64,000 bases of DNA from Aquimarina mytili (GTDB taxonomy: Bacteria > Bacteroidota > Bacteroidia > Flavobacteriales > Flavobacteriaceae). Below are positions 15,009-22,615 of the stretch, in pieces. The notes under the pieces are model-generated. The model was given only the letters and a program-made list of their open reading frames with translations, was not told the DNA's origin and searched no databases. The first letter of the stretch is position 1. Each line of letters opens with the position of its first letter. The stretch is from positions 248,001 through 312,000 of the forward strand of contig NZ_JAERQJ010000004.1 in assembly GCF_016735115.1 (NCBI RefSeq). The letters run 5' to 3'. The position numbers and the translations under genes are program-made.

Positions 15009-15170
15009 ATGAAAAAACTTATTATTTTATTCAGTTCAGTACTTATGATTCTTGTACTAAGTAGCTGCGAAAAACAAGAGTTAAACAATGAAATCTACGA
15101 ATCAGAACTACAAATGGTCGACCCAACAGATGACGGAACAGTCGATCCCGGAGACGACGACAGGTATTAA
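15009..15170 (+). CDS. small lipoprotein with acidic tail
   Basis: The 53-residue product starts MKKLIILFSSVLMILVLSSC, a type II signal peptide with lipobox LSSC (Cys20). The mature part is only about 33 residues, with the repeated acidic pattern VDPTDDGTVDPGDDD. It overlaps a longer open reading possibility in another frame (15088 onward) by 83 nt. The lipoprotein frame is well formed, so I place the start of the neighbour downstream. Small lipoproteins of this plan occur in flavobacteria; the function is unknown. Confidence 0.65.
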   Translation: MKKLIILFSSVLMILVLSSCEKQELNNEIYESELQMVDPTDDGTVDPGDDDRY

Positions 15171-15180
15171 AATATTAGGA

Positions 15181-15921
15181 ATGATTAAAGGTGTAATTGC
15201 TTTTTTAGTAGTTACACTTTCTTTATTTCATATTTTTCTTGAACCTAAATCAAAGGAACAGATCGAGTTTTCTCCTAAATATAAGGCAGAAGTTAGAAAA
15301 TTAGATAGTCTTCAATTACATTATATAAATCAATTAGAGAACAAGGAACTAACCGCAAGCGAATATGCCATTATTGCTAAAAAACATTTGGCATCCTATG
15401 AACCTTCTCTTAAAAAAATATCGAAAAAAAGATTAGAACTAGCTAAAGAACATTCATTTAGAGGGCGTAGTAGCCTTCATTTTTGGATATTTGTCTTTGG
15501 TCTGGTTACAGCACTTTTTTTCTTTAGTTGTAAGTCTTTACATGATGATTTTGCAAGGGGTAGCACGTTTAGGTTTCATTTTGTTTCACTTGCAGGTATC
15601 TTAGTTTCATTCTTTTGGTTTATTCACTTAATATTTCTTACACAAAAAGATTTTACCCAAAACAAATATATCATAGCAATATTAGCAGGCGCAACCTTGT
15701 TTAGTGTATTTACTTATTTTCTTGTTAAGCATTATACATATAAAGATCATATCATTTATGAGCAACTCAGATTCTTTGAAAGAATAAGAATTATACATTA
15801 TCCAAGAATGACTAAAAACGCGAAACATGCTGAAAAAGTTGGTCTAGTTGCAAAATCTGATTTAGACAATGATATTGATGAGTTTCAAGATGATTTAAGA
15901 GAGTCTATTAGTAATATTTAA
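15181..15921 (+). CDS. hypothetical membrane protein
   Basis: From ATG 15181 the product has 246 residues; in-frame ATGs at 15088 and 15130 would lengthen it into the lipoprotein gene. A membrane helix lies at the N-terminus (VIAFLVVTLSLFHIFL), and a soluble loop of about 85 residues follows. Three further membrane segments come next (FWIFVFGLVTALFFF, SLAGILVSFFWFIHLIFL, IIAILAGATLFSVFTYFLV) and then a cytoplasmic tail. It lies 10 nt after the lipoprotein gene, so the two may act together. No family is recognised. Confidence 0.65.
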   Translation: MIKGVIAFLVVTLSLFHIFLEPKSKEQIEFSPKYKAEVRKLDSLQLHYINQLENKELTASEYAIIAKKHLASYEPSLKKISKKRLELAKEHSFRGRSSLHFWIFVFGLVTALFFFSCKSLHDDFARGSTFRFHFVSLAGILVSFFWFIHLIFLTQKDFTQNKYIIAILAGATLFSVFTYFLVKHYTYKDHIIYEQLRFFERIRIIHYPRMTKNAKHAEKVGLVAKSDLDNDIDEFQDDLRESISNI

Positions 15922-15948
15922 AATTATCCTGTGAGAAAGGAAAGTGTT

Positions 15949-16206
15949 ATGATAAAAAGATTACTTAAAATATTTAAAAGACGGAAATACGTTAGTGATA
16001 AGCAAAGAAAACTTGTTGAAACTGATTTGAAAAAAGAATTAGAAGAAAATGAAAAAGAAACAACCAATCAGTACAAAGAATACAAGCGTAAAAATAAAGA
16101 GATACAAATATTTAGGGAGATTTTAGAGGAAAATGAAACCCTGTATACTGAAAGTGAAATGAACTCTTTATTTCATTTAATTGTTGGAGAAATCCAAAAA
16201 CTTTAA
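15949..16206 (+). CDS. small basic coiled-coil protein
   Basis: From ATG 15949 the product has 85 residues; a GTG 18 nt upstream is an alternative. It starts with a Lys/Arg-rich amphipathic helix (MIKRLLKIFKRRKYV) that could touch membrane or nucleic acid. A Glu/Lys-rich coiled coil follows. Its stop is one base from the convergent repressor gene. Function unknown. Confidence 0.55.
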   Translation: MIKRLLKIFKRRKYVSDKQRKLVETDLKKELEENEKETTNQYKEYKRKNKEIQIFREILEENETLYTESEMNSLFHLIVGEIQKL

Positions 16207-16207
16207 G

Positions 16208-16654
16208 CTACTTTAGTTTTTTTACTATAACATCTTTTAGTTTTTGCATTTCTTCATCATATTTTAGCTTTTCCTTTTCTAATTCTAAAAACTTTATATT
16301 ACCTTCTATATACTTTCTAAAAAGCTCTTTTTCCATTAATTCTTTATTGTTATCAACAAGGTATTTAATTATAAAGTTTAAATTTTCACTTTGTAATAAT
16401 GCTTTAGGGCTTGGAGTATAATTATCTATTTTTAACATTTCTCCTTTACCAGTTAATAACCATTCTGGACTAATATCTTCAAAAATAGTTACAATTTTGA
16501 CTATTTTATCCCCTCCTAATTCACTTTTTGCTCCCGTTCCCTTAAAATTTGAAGGAGAAATCCCCGTTTTTTTGTAAAAATCTGACTTTTTAACTCCTTG
16601 ATTTTCAAGATAAAAAGTGATTCTTTGCTTTATAGGGGATAAAATTCTGTCCAT
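16208..16654 (-). CDS. phage-type repressor (XRE/CI-like)
   Basis: The 148-residue product has an N-terminal helix-turn-helix at about residues 10-50 (ENQGVKKSDFYKKTGISPSN). The stretch ISPEWLLTGKGEML follows, which is characteristic of XRE-type phage repressors in Bacteroidota. The C-terminal half is helical and Lys/Glu-rich and lacks a LexA-type peptidase motif. It is divergent from a small DNA-binding protein gene, with a palindromic operator in between. This is the usual maintenance switch of a temperate element, and the protein is probably the lysogeny repressor. Confidence 0.8.
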   Translation of the reverse strand: MDRILSPIKQRITFYLENQGVKKSDFYKKTGISPSNFKGTGAKSELGGDKIVKIVTIFEDISPEWLLTGKGEMLKIDNYTPSPKALLQSENLNFIIKYLVDNNKELMEKELFRKYIEGNIKFLELEKEKLKYDEEMQKLKDVIVKKLK

Positions 16655-16664
16655 TTATTTTAAT

Positions 16665-16690
16665 TTTGGTCTAAATATAGACTATATTTG
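16665..16690 (+). promoter_or_regulatory. operator and -7 box of the divergent switch
   Basis: GTCTA-AATA-TAGAC (16669-16682) is an inverted repeat, directly followed by the -7 box TATATTTG (16683-16690) on the + strand. Repressor bound here could block the rightward promoter and its own leftward one. The -33 element is weak at the normal spacing. Confidence 0.5.
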
Positions 16691-16720
16691 TGTAACTAAA
16701 CAATAACAAGAAACAAATAT

Positions 16721-16816
16721 ATGAAAACAAGAACAACAATTTGCGATTTACTTGTCATTGGATTAATTAATAAAATAAGTAGAAACATATGTTCTCTAGG
16801 ATATGGCAATGAATGA
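16721..16816 (+). CDS. possible 31-residue leader peptide
   Basis: A short frame starts at ATG 16721, about 30 nt after the -7 box, and ends inside the start region of the Cro-like gene (stop 16814-16816, next ATG 16803). The product is MKTRTTICDLLVIGLINKIS and 11 more residues. It may couple translation of the next gene. The evidence is position only. Confidence 0.3.
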   Translation: MKTRTTICDLLVIGLINKISRNICSLGYGNE

Positions 16817-17072
16817 TCGTAAACCTATAAGCAGTTTATTATCAACGCTATTCAAAAAATCACTGTCGACAATCCAGTTACAAATGATAGCAGATGAATT
16901 TAATGTTCATTATAACACTATCATTAATATAAGAGATCGAAGAAAGAAATCACCTGATAAAATGATATTAGAAAACATGATAAAACTGTCAATTTTATCA
17001 CAGAAAAAATCGATAGAAGAAGGAAAGGAGTTGATATTGCTTTTAGAACAAGAACTGGAAAAGTTAAAATAG
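16803..17072 (+). CDS. Cro-like small DNA-binding protein
   Basis: In this 89-residue protein, residues about 25-50 (LQMIADEFNVHYNTIINIRD) fit a helix-turn-helix, and basic residues RRKKS follow. The C-terminal half is a coiled coil (SIEEGKELILLLEQELEKLK) likely used for dimerisation. It is transcribed divergently from the repressor from a TAnnTTTG promoter. This makes it the probable lytic or excision-side regulator. ATG 16809 is an alternative start. Confidence 0.7.
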   Translation: MAMNDRKPISSLLSTLFKKSLSTIQLQMIADEFNVHYNTIINIRDRRKKSPDKMILENMIKLSILSQKKSIEEGKELILLLEQELEKLK

Positions 17073-17111
17073 CATTTTACAATTAATAATCATATGATCT
17101 AAAAATACAAT

Positions 17112-17381
17112 ATGGATATGGAAACTATTGAAAAACTAATTTCAACAAAGAAAGAAGTAAAAGATTTTGAACAAGAAGTATTCAATTGCTTATTAATTGA
17201 CCCAGATCTTTTTGACTGTTGCGTAAATGCACATCAAGGATATGCATTTCTTTTAAGAAATTGGATAAGAGAATCTTATGAAAGTGGCGCTACTGTGAAA
17301 GAAGTGGTAAAAAAAATTAAGAACTCAAAATTGCAACTCGAATCAATAAAGATAGGAAAACCTTTAACTCTGGTCGCATAA
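17112..17381 (+). CDS. hypothetical small protein of the switch operon
   Basis: The 89-residue product is helical and acidic in the first half (EKLISTKKEVKDFEQEVFNC), with two neighbouring Cys (DCCVNAHQGY) and a basic C-terminus. No motif is recognised. It follows the Cro-like gene by 39 nt on the same strand and is probably co-transcribed. Confidence 0.5.
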   Translation: MDMETIEKLISTKKEVKDFEQEVFNCLLIDPDLFDCCVNAHQGYAFLLRNWIRESYESGATVKEVVKKIKNSKLQLESIKIGKPLTLVA

Positions 17382-17426
17382 CAATTGATTTACCCCAATT
17401 AGCGAACTTTTTTATCGTCAATGTTA

Positions 17427-17512
17427 AAAAGGAAAATGGGAGCAGTTTGATTACTAAAAGTTGAGTTAGTATAAGTAAGCCCCCTTACTTTATGACCGTT
17501 CCCATTCCTTTT
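17427..17512 (+). ncRNA. candidate structured RNA with three stems
   Basis: An outer stem AAAAGGAAAATGGGA (17427-17441) pairs with TCCCATTCCTTTT (17500-17512) with a two-base bulge. It encloses two perfect hairpins: TACTAA/TTAGTA (17452-17471) and AAGTAAG-CCCC-CTTACTT (17473-17490). This makes a compact three-way-junction fold in a gene-free gap. There is no T run, so it is not a terminator. It may be an mRNA leader element for the gene at 17535 or a small RNA. Strand is assumed from the neighbouring genes. Confidence 0.45.
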
Positions 17513-17534
17513 ACTAAATAATAGTCAAAACAAA

Positions 17535-17702
17535 ATGATGCCAGATAAACTAAATGAATTACCACCAGATTTTCTTTATCGCATATTGACGATATTAGAC
17601 ATTGAATATGGAGAATTTATGTATCGATTATTAAACGATGAACCCCATGAAGTAATGATATATGCCAGAATATACATGTTGTACCATAAGATAAACTCGT
17701 AA
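17535..17702 (+). CDS. hypothetical 55-residue protein
   Basis: A short frame starts at ATG 17535 (or 17538) and reads MMPDKLNELPPDFLYRILTI, ending ARIYMLYHKINS. The helical, aromatic-rich sequence and tight packing between same-strand genes suggest a real small gene. No family is recognised. Confidence 0.45.
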   Translation: MMPDKLNELPPDFLYRILTILDIEYGEFMYRLLNDEPHEVMIYARIYMLYHKINS

Positions 17703-17729
17703 ATGAAATGAGTTAATTTTTGAAATATC

Positions 17730-17972
17730 ATGTTGCTAAGATCAAACCCTCAATATCAGAAAATGAGTAAAAAGCAAAAAAAAGCTATTAAAGATAAGAT
17801 TGATGAATTTGTAGACATAAATACTCCAAGAGAGATAACCATGAAACTTGCAGAAGAACTTTTAAATGAATTAACACAAGATCACAGAACAATTATAAAA
17901 ACTAGTGTATGGAATAGAATAAAAATAAAAATCTTAAACCTTATAAATAAACAAGAGTATTTTTTTGAGTAG
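17730..17972 (+). CDS. hypothetical small basic protein
   Basis: The 80-residue product is Lys-rich and helical (KMSKKQKKAIKDKIDEFVDI), with a second helical region NELTQDHRTIIKTSVWNRIK. It is last in the small-gene run after the switch. It could bind nucleic acid because of its charge, but no motif supports this. Confidence 0.45.
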   Translation: MLLRSNPQYQKMSKKQKKAIKDKIDEFVDINTPREITMKLAEELLNELTQDHRTIIKTSVWNRIKIKILNLINKQEYFFE

Positions 17973-18343
17973 TGAGTTTCCCCCAACTCCAACCATGAAT
18001 GCTAACGCCTACTTATGTTTTTTTGATTAACAATATATTAACATAAATAAAAACTTAGTATCAAAAAATGAAACTTACGCATTGTACTATTGTATAACAA
18101 ACATCTTAATAACCTTAAAACCAAACCTATGACACGCCAAAATTCTGAATAGCCGATTACTCATTAGGCTATTATTTCATAAACGATACGATTATTGTAG
18201 TTTTTTGTGTAGGACGTCATACACATCAACTCTTTGTCTACTGGCTTTTAGATTTCTCTTAAGCCATCCATACCGCTTAGACCATCAAACTAAGCAGTAC
18301 AGGGATTCTTATTTCAAATTTTAACTTTTAAAACAAATAAAAA
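17973..18343. promoter_or_regulatory. gene-free stretch with four successive hairpins upstream of cargo operon
   Basis: Perfect inverted repeats follow one another: AATAGCC/GGCTATT (18148-18173), TGTGTA/TACACA around GGACGTCA (18206-18225), TGGCTT/AAGCCA (18242-18266) and GCTTAG/CTAAGC (18275-18295). The cargo gene starts at 18344, so they lie in its probable 5' leader. No open frame is supported here. A structured leader is likely; its function is unknown. Confidence 0.4.
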
Positions 18344-19744
18344 ATGAACAAATCAAATCTTTTGGGGCTACTCTTTTTTGCCCTATGTGTTGTGCATAGC
18401 AATTATGCGCAGTTAGAAAATTATTGTCAGTATAATATTAATGCCGTTAAAATTTACCTGCCTTATTTAGATCTTGTATCTGATGAATTTAAAAAAAGTA
18501 TGGCAGAAAAAATTTCAGATTGCACTTCTGGCTTTAATAATCCTGAAGCTTCTTATGTTTATGGATTGCTTGCTATTTCCAATAATTCAACAACAAGCGA
18601 ATATGAAGATGCCTTTAGAAACATTCTATTTGCAGCACAAAATGGCAACATAGATGCTATGTATACACTAGCTAAATTATACAAAGAAGGAAAAGGTACA
18701 GATATAAACTTTGATCAATCTTTTTATTGGTTTAAAAAAGCTTCTGATAATGGACATGGAAAAGCTACCTATGCCGTTGGATATTTTCAAATGAAAGGAT
18801 TAGGGACAACGCAAAGTTATCAAAATGCTTTACAATCTTTTGGTCCAAAAGTAGATCCTATGGCTTGTCATTGGGAGGGTATCTGCCATTATTTCGGATA
18901 TGGTGTTCCTGTAGATATAGCCTATGCACAAGGAAGTTGGGCAGATTGTAATATTTCAAACAGCCAAATATTAGAAGATTATCTAAATCATCCTAATTCT
19001 AACATTTTTGCATCAGTTACAAGCAGAGATGAGAATCTTTTAAATCGGCACAATGAAGATGCTGAGTTTTTAACTCAAGAAGAATTACATTACGTTTACG
19101 AGGGTAAATTTATTGAATATGAATGGTCAGAAGAAAAAGTGAAAAGAGTTGTTTTCTTTAAGTTAACAATAGAAAACAACAATATAGGAGAGTTATTTTA
19201 TAAACTGGAGATAGAGGGAAAAACCTATACAGGAATTGCAACTTATCAAGATAACACCTTATTTTTTGATAAAGACATTCTTTCTTTTCCACTTAAAAGA
19301 TTATACAAAGACAGCGATTTATACGAAATTAACTATCTATTATCTTCGATACAATTGGATAGAATAACTCCTGCTTCAACCTCTGAACCTGCATTTATTG
19401 TAGGGGAAGTCCAAGGAACTATTACCGATTGGAAAGAACCAATTCCTCCTATGAAAATGATATTAGAACCTATTCACAGACCCGGAGAACTTCCACCTCC
19501 TATTCTAGAACAAATAATCGCTTCACCAAATCCTGTTGGTTTCAAATTAGATGTAAAGTTTACAGTTACTAAACCTAATACCATTGTTAAGGTTAGTTTT
19601 TTAGGAGCTCCTGGACCTAAGAGCTATGATCCCGGAACTTATACAGTAAGTTGTTTTGTTTATCCTTATCGCCCCGGACCTTATGTTTTACAAGTATTTG
19701 CAAATGATGTACTACAACACAAAGAAACAATATTAAAAAAATAG
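18344..19744 (+). CDS. secreted Sel1-repeat protein, partner of toxin operon
   Basis: The 466-residue product has a signal peptide (NLLGLLFFALCVVHSNYAQ). Sel1-like (TPR-type) repeats span about residues 85-190 (NIDAMYTLAKLYKEGKGTDI, HGKATYAVGYFQMKGLGT). A beta-rich middle and a C-terminal beta domain of about 80 residues follow (VKFTVTKPNTIVKVSFLGAP). Sel1 repeats are protein-binding scaffolds. The gene is 15 nt upstream of the toxin-like gene and probably co-transcribed, so it may help export or display of that protein. It is cargo rather than a core gene of the element. Confidence 0.75.
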   Translation: MNKSNLLGLLFFALCVVHSNYAQLENYCQYNINAVKIYLPYLDLVSDEFKKSMAEKISDCTSGFNNPEASYVYGLLAISNNSTTSEYEDAFRNILFAAQNGNIDAMYTLAKLYKEGKGTDINFDQSFYWFKKASDNGHGKATYAVGYFQMKGLGTTQSYQNALQSFGPKVDPMACHWEGICHYFGYGVPVDIAYAQGSWADCNISNSQILEDYLNHPNSNIFASVTSRDENLLNRHNEDAEFLTQEELHYVYEGKFIEYEWSEEKVKRVVFFKLTIENNNIGELFYKLEIEGKTYTGIATYQDNTLFFDKDILSFPLKRLYKDSDLYEINYLLSSIQLDRITPASTSEPAFIVGEVQGTITDWKEPIPPMKMILEPIHRPGELPPPILEQIIASPNPVGFKLDVKFTVTKPNTIVKVSFLGAPGPKSYDPGTYTVSCFVYPYRPGPYVLQVFANDVLQHKETILKK

Positions 19745-19759
19745 ACTAATTAGATACTC

Positions 19760-21787
19760 ATGAAATCAATATATAAAATAATGATAATAGCATTGGTATG
19801 TTTATTATCTAACAAAACAATTGCTCAGTTTGAAGAAAACCCAAAAGATTATAGCACAGATGAGACAGAAAACCCTATTTTCCAAGTTGGATTTAGTTGC
19901 TTTTGTCTAGATGCTCAAGATTTTGCAATGTTTGCTGTTGCCCGTGATGCACAAATAAATAGAGAACTATGGTTTAGAGGGCAAGAAAACCTATTAAAGC
20001 AAGCAATAGAGGATAAGATTGGTGGTGGTCCTTTTAATACTTTTGAAGATGCTCAAATAGAATTTTTTAAGAGATATCAAGCAAATAGAGTTGCTCCAAG
20101 CTACTATCAAAAAGTAGAAGAAGCTTTTGAAATTATGACAAACTATGATCAAGAACTCTATGTGTCAAGTAAAGAAAAAGTGACTTTATTAGAGTCTAGG
20201 TTACATGATTTAGTCAATGGATCACAAGATTTTGAACTTGGTGAGCTAAAGTACAAAGATGTTGAAATAAAGAAAATAACAGATATTGATTATTTAGCAC
20301 AAGAAATAGGCTTAAACAATGCAGTTTATTTTTCTCAATTTAGCAACCTAGAAAACTCTTTGGGGCTTCATCAAAAATTTGATGCCGCAAAAAAAGATAA
20401 GTTTATAGAGGGGTTTTTATCTCTTAATTATATAAAACACTATCAGGATATAAATGACTACGAAGGAGCTATTACCTTAATGACTCAGTATTTAGTTAAT
20501 TATAATATACGACCGGGTCTATCTCCTAATTATAGTTTTTCCCCTGCTGCATACAATTTAAATAACTATAATTTTTCTGAAAATTTAACGAGTGTTATTT
20601 CAAATTATCCAACAGAAGTAATACCTCCTGTTCCACACAATCCAGATTTTGAAACCACCCGATTTAATTATGCAATACGATCATATAGTCCTGATTTATT
20701 AAAATTTCTCAATGGTAGTAAACAAAAAAAGTTAAGAGAAACTGCTATGCAGTATCTATCAAAACAAAAATATAATCAAACGGCTATTGAGTTGGTTTAT
20801 CTTTTATATAAGTATGGTCGTTCTGGTTTACCTTTCAACTTTAGACCTTTTGTAAATGGCGCGAACACTATTGAGACCGGGTTTATTGTAGAGGGATCTT
20901 GCTGCCCTAATGACCCTTTTATAATGAATGACCCTTTCTACGGTAGTGAGCTAGGGTTGGATATGGTAAGAGGTTTTCTAGATGGGTTTGATAATCTGGT
21001 ATTTGCTTTTCTTGATTATGGATTTGGTGATACTGCTGAAGGTTCAGTAATTCGGGGTCTAATGACACAAATGGGAATTGATGTCCCTGCTGATATAGAC
21101 GATAGAACTCTTGGAGAACTTTTTCAAGTAAAACGTAGGGAGAGAGCCGTGGTTGTAGAGTATCAAGCAGGGTTTGTGGCTAATCTTATTGATCTCACAG
21201 TTTCTTCTATTGATGTTTTAGGACTCTTATCCCCTTCTAAAGGAGGTGGGGCTTTTTTAGCGATTAGAGGAGGCGGTAGAGTAACTGCTGCTGCATTTAG
21301 AAATTTTCTTCGTCAAGCGGTTATTAACGGAAAGCGAATTGACAGTTATATTGATCTTATTAAAGATAATGCAAGATTCGTTTTAGATGGGACAGGAGAG
21401 TTTAGTGTAGTTAGAGGTCATCATCCTTTAGCCAAAAAAGCATTTGAAGGAGATAAATTTTATGATTTTCAAGAAGCCTTTAGTGTATCCCCCAATACAT
21501 TACAGAACGTTTGGGAAGCAGCAAACCCTTTAGAAGATATTATAAATGTTCACAATAAAATAACAGGTCAACAAAATTCATTATATTCAGCATTCAAAAG
21601 AAATAATCCCGGAAAACGTCTAAGCATTGAAAAAATGGCAGAAATAGAAATTCAAGCAATGGTTGATGTAGGAATACCAGAAGACGTTGCTACTGGATGG
21701 GTTATTAAAGCATTAGAAAATTTAAAAGAACAAGGGGTAAAGTATATTATAAATATTCCTTGGAATGGACTAAATACTGGTAATTAA
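19760..21787 (+). CDS. secreted polymorphic-toxin-like protein with C-terminal GHH nuclease domain
   Basis: The 675-residue product has a signal peptide (MIIALVCLLSNKTIAQ). A long N-terminal region of about 430 residues belongs to no recognised family. A hydrophobic pre-toxin segment follows (NLIDLTVSSIDVLGLLSPSK). The final about 130 residues start at VVRGHHPLAKKAF with His554-His555, then SPNTLQNVW, TGQQNSLYSAF, and end QGVKYIINIPWNG. That end matches the HNH/EndoVII-superfamily toxin domains found at the C-termini of Bacteroidota polymorphic toxins (family recalled, not searched). It probably cuts nucleic acid in rival cells. The gene directly after it fits an immunity gene. Confidence 0.78.
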   Translation: MKSIYKIMIIALVCLLSNKTIAQFEENPKDYSTDETENPIFQVGFSCFCLDAQDFAMFAVARDAQINRELWFRGQENLLKQAIEDKIGGGPFNTFEDAQIEFFKRYQANRVAPSYYQKVEEAFEIMTNYDQELYVSSKEKVTLLESRLHDLVNGSQDFELGELKYKDVEIKKITDIDYLAQEIGLNNAVYFSQFSNLENSLGLHQKFDAAKKDKFIEGFLSLNYIKHYQDINDYEGAITLMTQYLVNYNIRPGLSPNYSFSPAAYNLNNYNFSENLTSVISNYPTEVIPPVPHNPDFETTRFNYAIRSYSPDLLKFLNGSKQKKLRETAMQYLSKQKYNQTAIELVYLLYKYGRSGLPFNFRPFVNGANTIETGFIVEGSCCPNDPFIMNDPFYGSELGLDMVRGFLDGFDNLVFAFLDYGFGDTAEGSVIRGLMTQMGIDVPADIDDRTLGELFQVKRRERAVVVEYQAGFVANLIDLTVSSIDVLGLLSPSKGGGAFLAIRGGGRVTAAAFRNFLRQAVINGKRIDSYIDLIKDNARFVLDGTGEFSVVRGHHPLAKKAFEGDKFYDFQEAFSVSPNTLQNVWEAANPLEDIINVHNKITGQQNSLYSAFKRNNPGKRLSIEKMAEIEIQAMVDVGIPEDVATGWVIKALENLKEQGVKYIINIPWNGLNTGN

Positions 21788-21789
21788 TT

Positions 21790-22122
21790 ATGAATAAGAA
21801 TAAAGAAATTTTAGATAAATTTGGAGAAACATTAGTGAGAGATGTTTTTGATTTCAATTACAAAATGCTTTCATCTAACATTGCTAAAAATTTAGAAAAC
21901 AAACAACTTGATAAAAAAATTAAATCATTGTCGAGAGAATCTATTAGTAGCATTTTATTTGATTTTTTGAGGATATTTGAAGAGAATGAAGAATTTAAGT
22001 TGTATTATGAAAAGAATGGCGAGAAAATAAATCTTAATAAAGCCAGTGAAATGCTTAAAGCTGAGCTAATTATTGAAAATGGATGGATAGATCGTTTTAG
22101 TAATGTTGTTGACAAAAACTAA
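21790..22122 (+). CDS. probable immunity protein for the GHH toxin
   Basis: The 110-residue cytoplasmic protein, all helical and charged, has no signal peptide. It starts 2 nt after the toxin stop. Small size, position and lack of export signal are what is expected of an immunity protein binding the toxin domain. No immunity family is recognised from sequence. If not immunity, it would be an unrelated small element gene. Confidence 0.68.
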   Translation: MNKNKEILDKFGETLVRDVFDFNYKMLSSNIAKNLENKQLDKKIKSLSRESISSILFDFLRIFEENEEFKLYYEKNGEKINLNKASEMLKAELIIENGWIDRFSNVVDKN

Positions 22123-22195
22123 CAGCCTAATATTGTTATTTTAATATGCCAAATTACTTTTATTAATTTGGCATATTAACCAATAATTTATCACA

Positions 22196-22507
22196 ATGAA
22201 AAAATCAATATTACAAAAGGAAAATAGACCAATTCTTTTAGGCTTATTAGCTCCTGCTATTATAGTAGTTTCAGCTCTTTTTAGTACGCTATTAAAAAAT
22301 AGTATTACACTTTTTATTTCTAAAACACTTTATCTCACAGCTTTTGTTGTATCATGTTTGGGCTTTATAATGGCAACAATAAATTTTGACAAGAAAAAAA
22401 AGCTTAAAAGTATGATTGGTATAATTTTAAACCTTTTTGTTCCCTTATTAGTACTAGTATTGTTTATTAATTTGATAATAGAGATAGTTGCTTTAATCAA
22501 TTTATAA
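22196..22507 (+). CDS. small membrane protein
   Basis: The 103-residue product has three hydrophobic segments (about residues 15-32, 40-62 and 78-100) separated by short basic loops (DKKKKLKSM). It lies 73 nt after the immunity candidate and before the bidirectional terminator facing the integrase. No family is recognised; it could be a second immunity-type or holin-like protein, but that is guesswork. Confidence 0.6.
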   Translation: MKKSILQKENRPILLGLLAPAIIVVSALFSTLLKNSITLFISKTLYLTAFVVSCLGFIMATINFDKKKKLKSMIGIILNLFVPLLVLVLFINLIIEIVALINL

Positions 22508-22568
22508 TACAAGAAAAAAATATAGATAGTCTAAAATAAAAAATTAACATATATAAAAGAATGATAAA

Positions 22569-22600
22569 AAAAAGAGGTGTCTTATATAACACCTCTTTTT
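22569..22600. terminator. bidirectional terminator between cargo and integrase
   Basis: GAGGTGT (22574-22580) pairs with ACACCTC (22589-22595), with A and T runs outside on either side. It can stop both the rightward cargo transcript and the leftward integrase transcript. Confidence 0.8.
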
Positions 22601-22615
22601 TGATTTTAACTTGAT

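Noticed and set aside
15088..15180. N-terminal extension of the membrane protein at 15181
   Set aside because: It overlaps the well-formed lipoprotein frame. The segment is polar and precedes a membrane helix that fits the later start.
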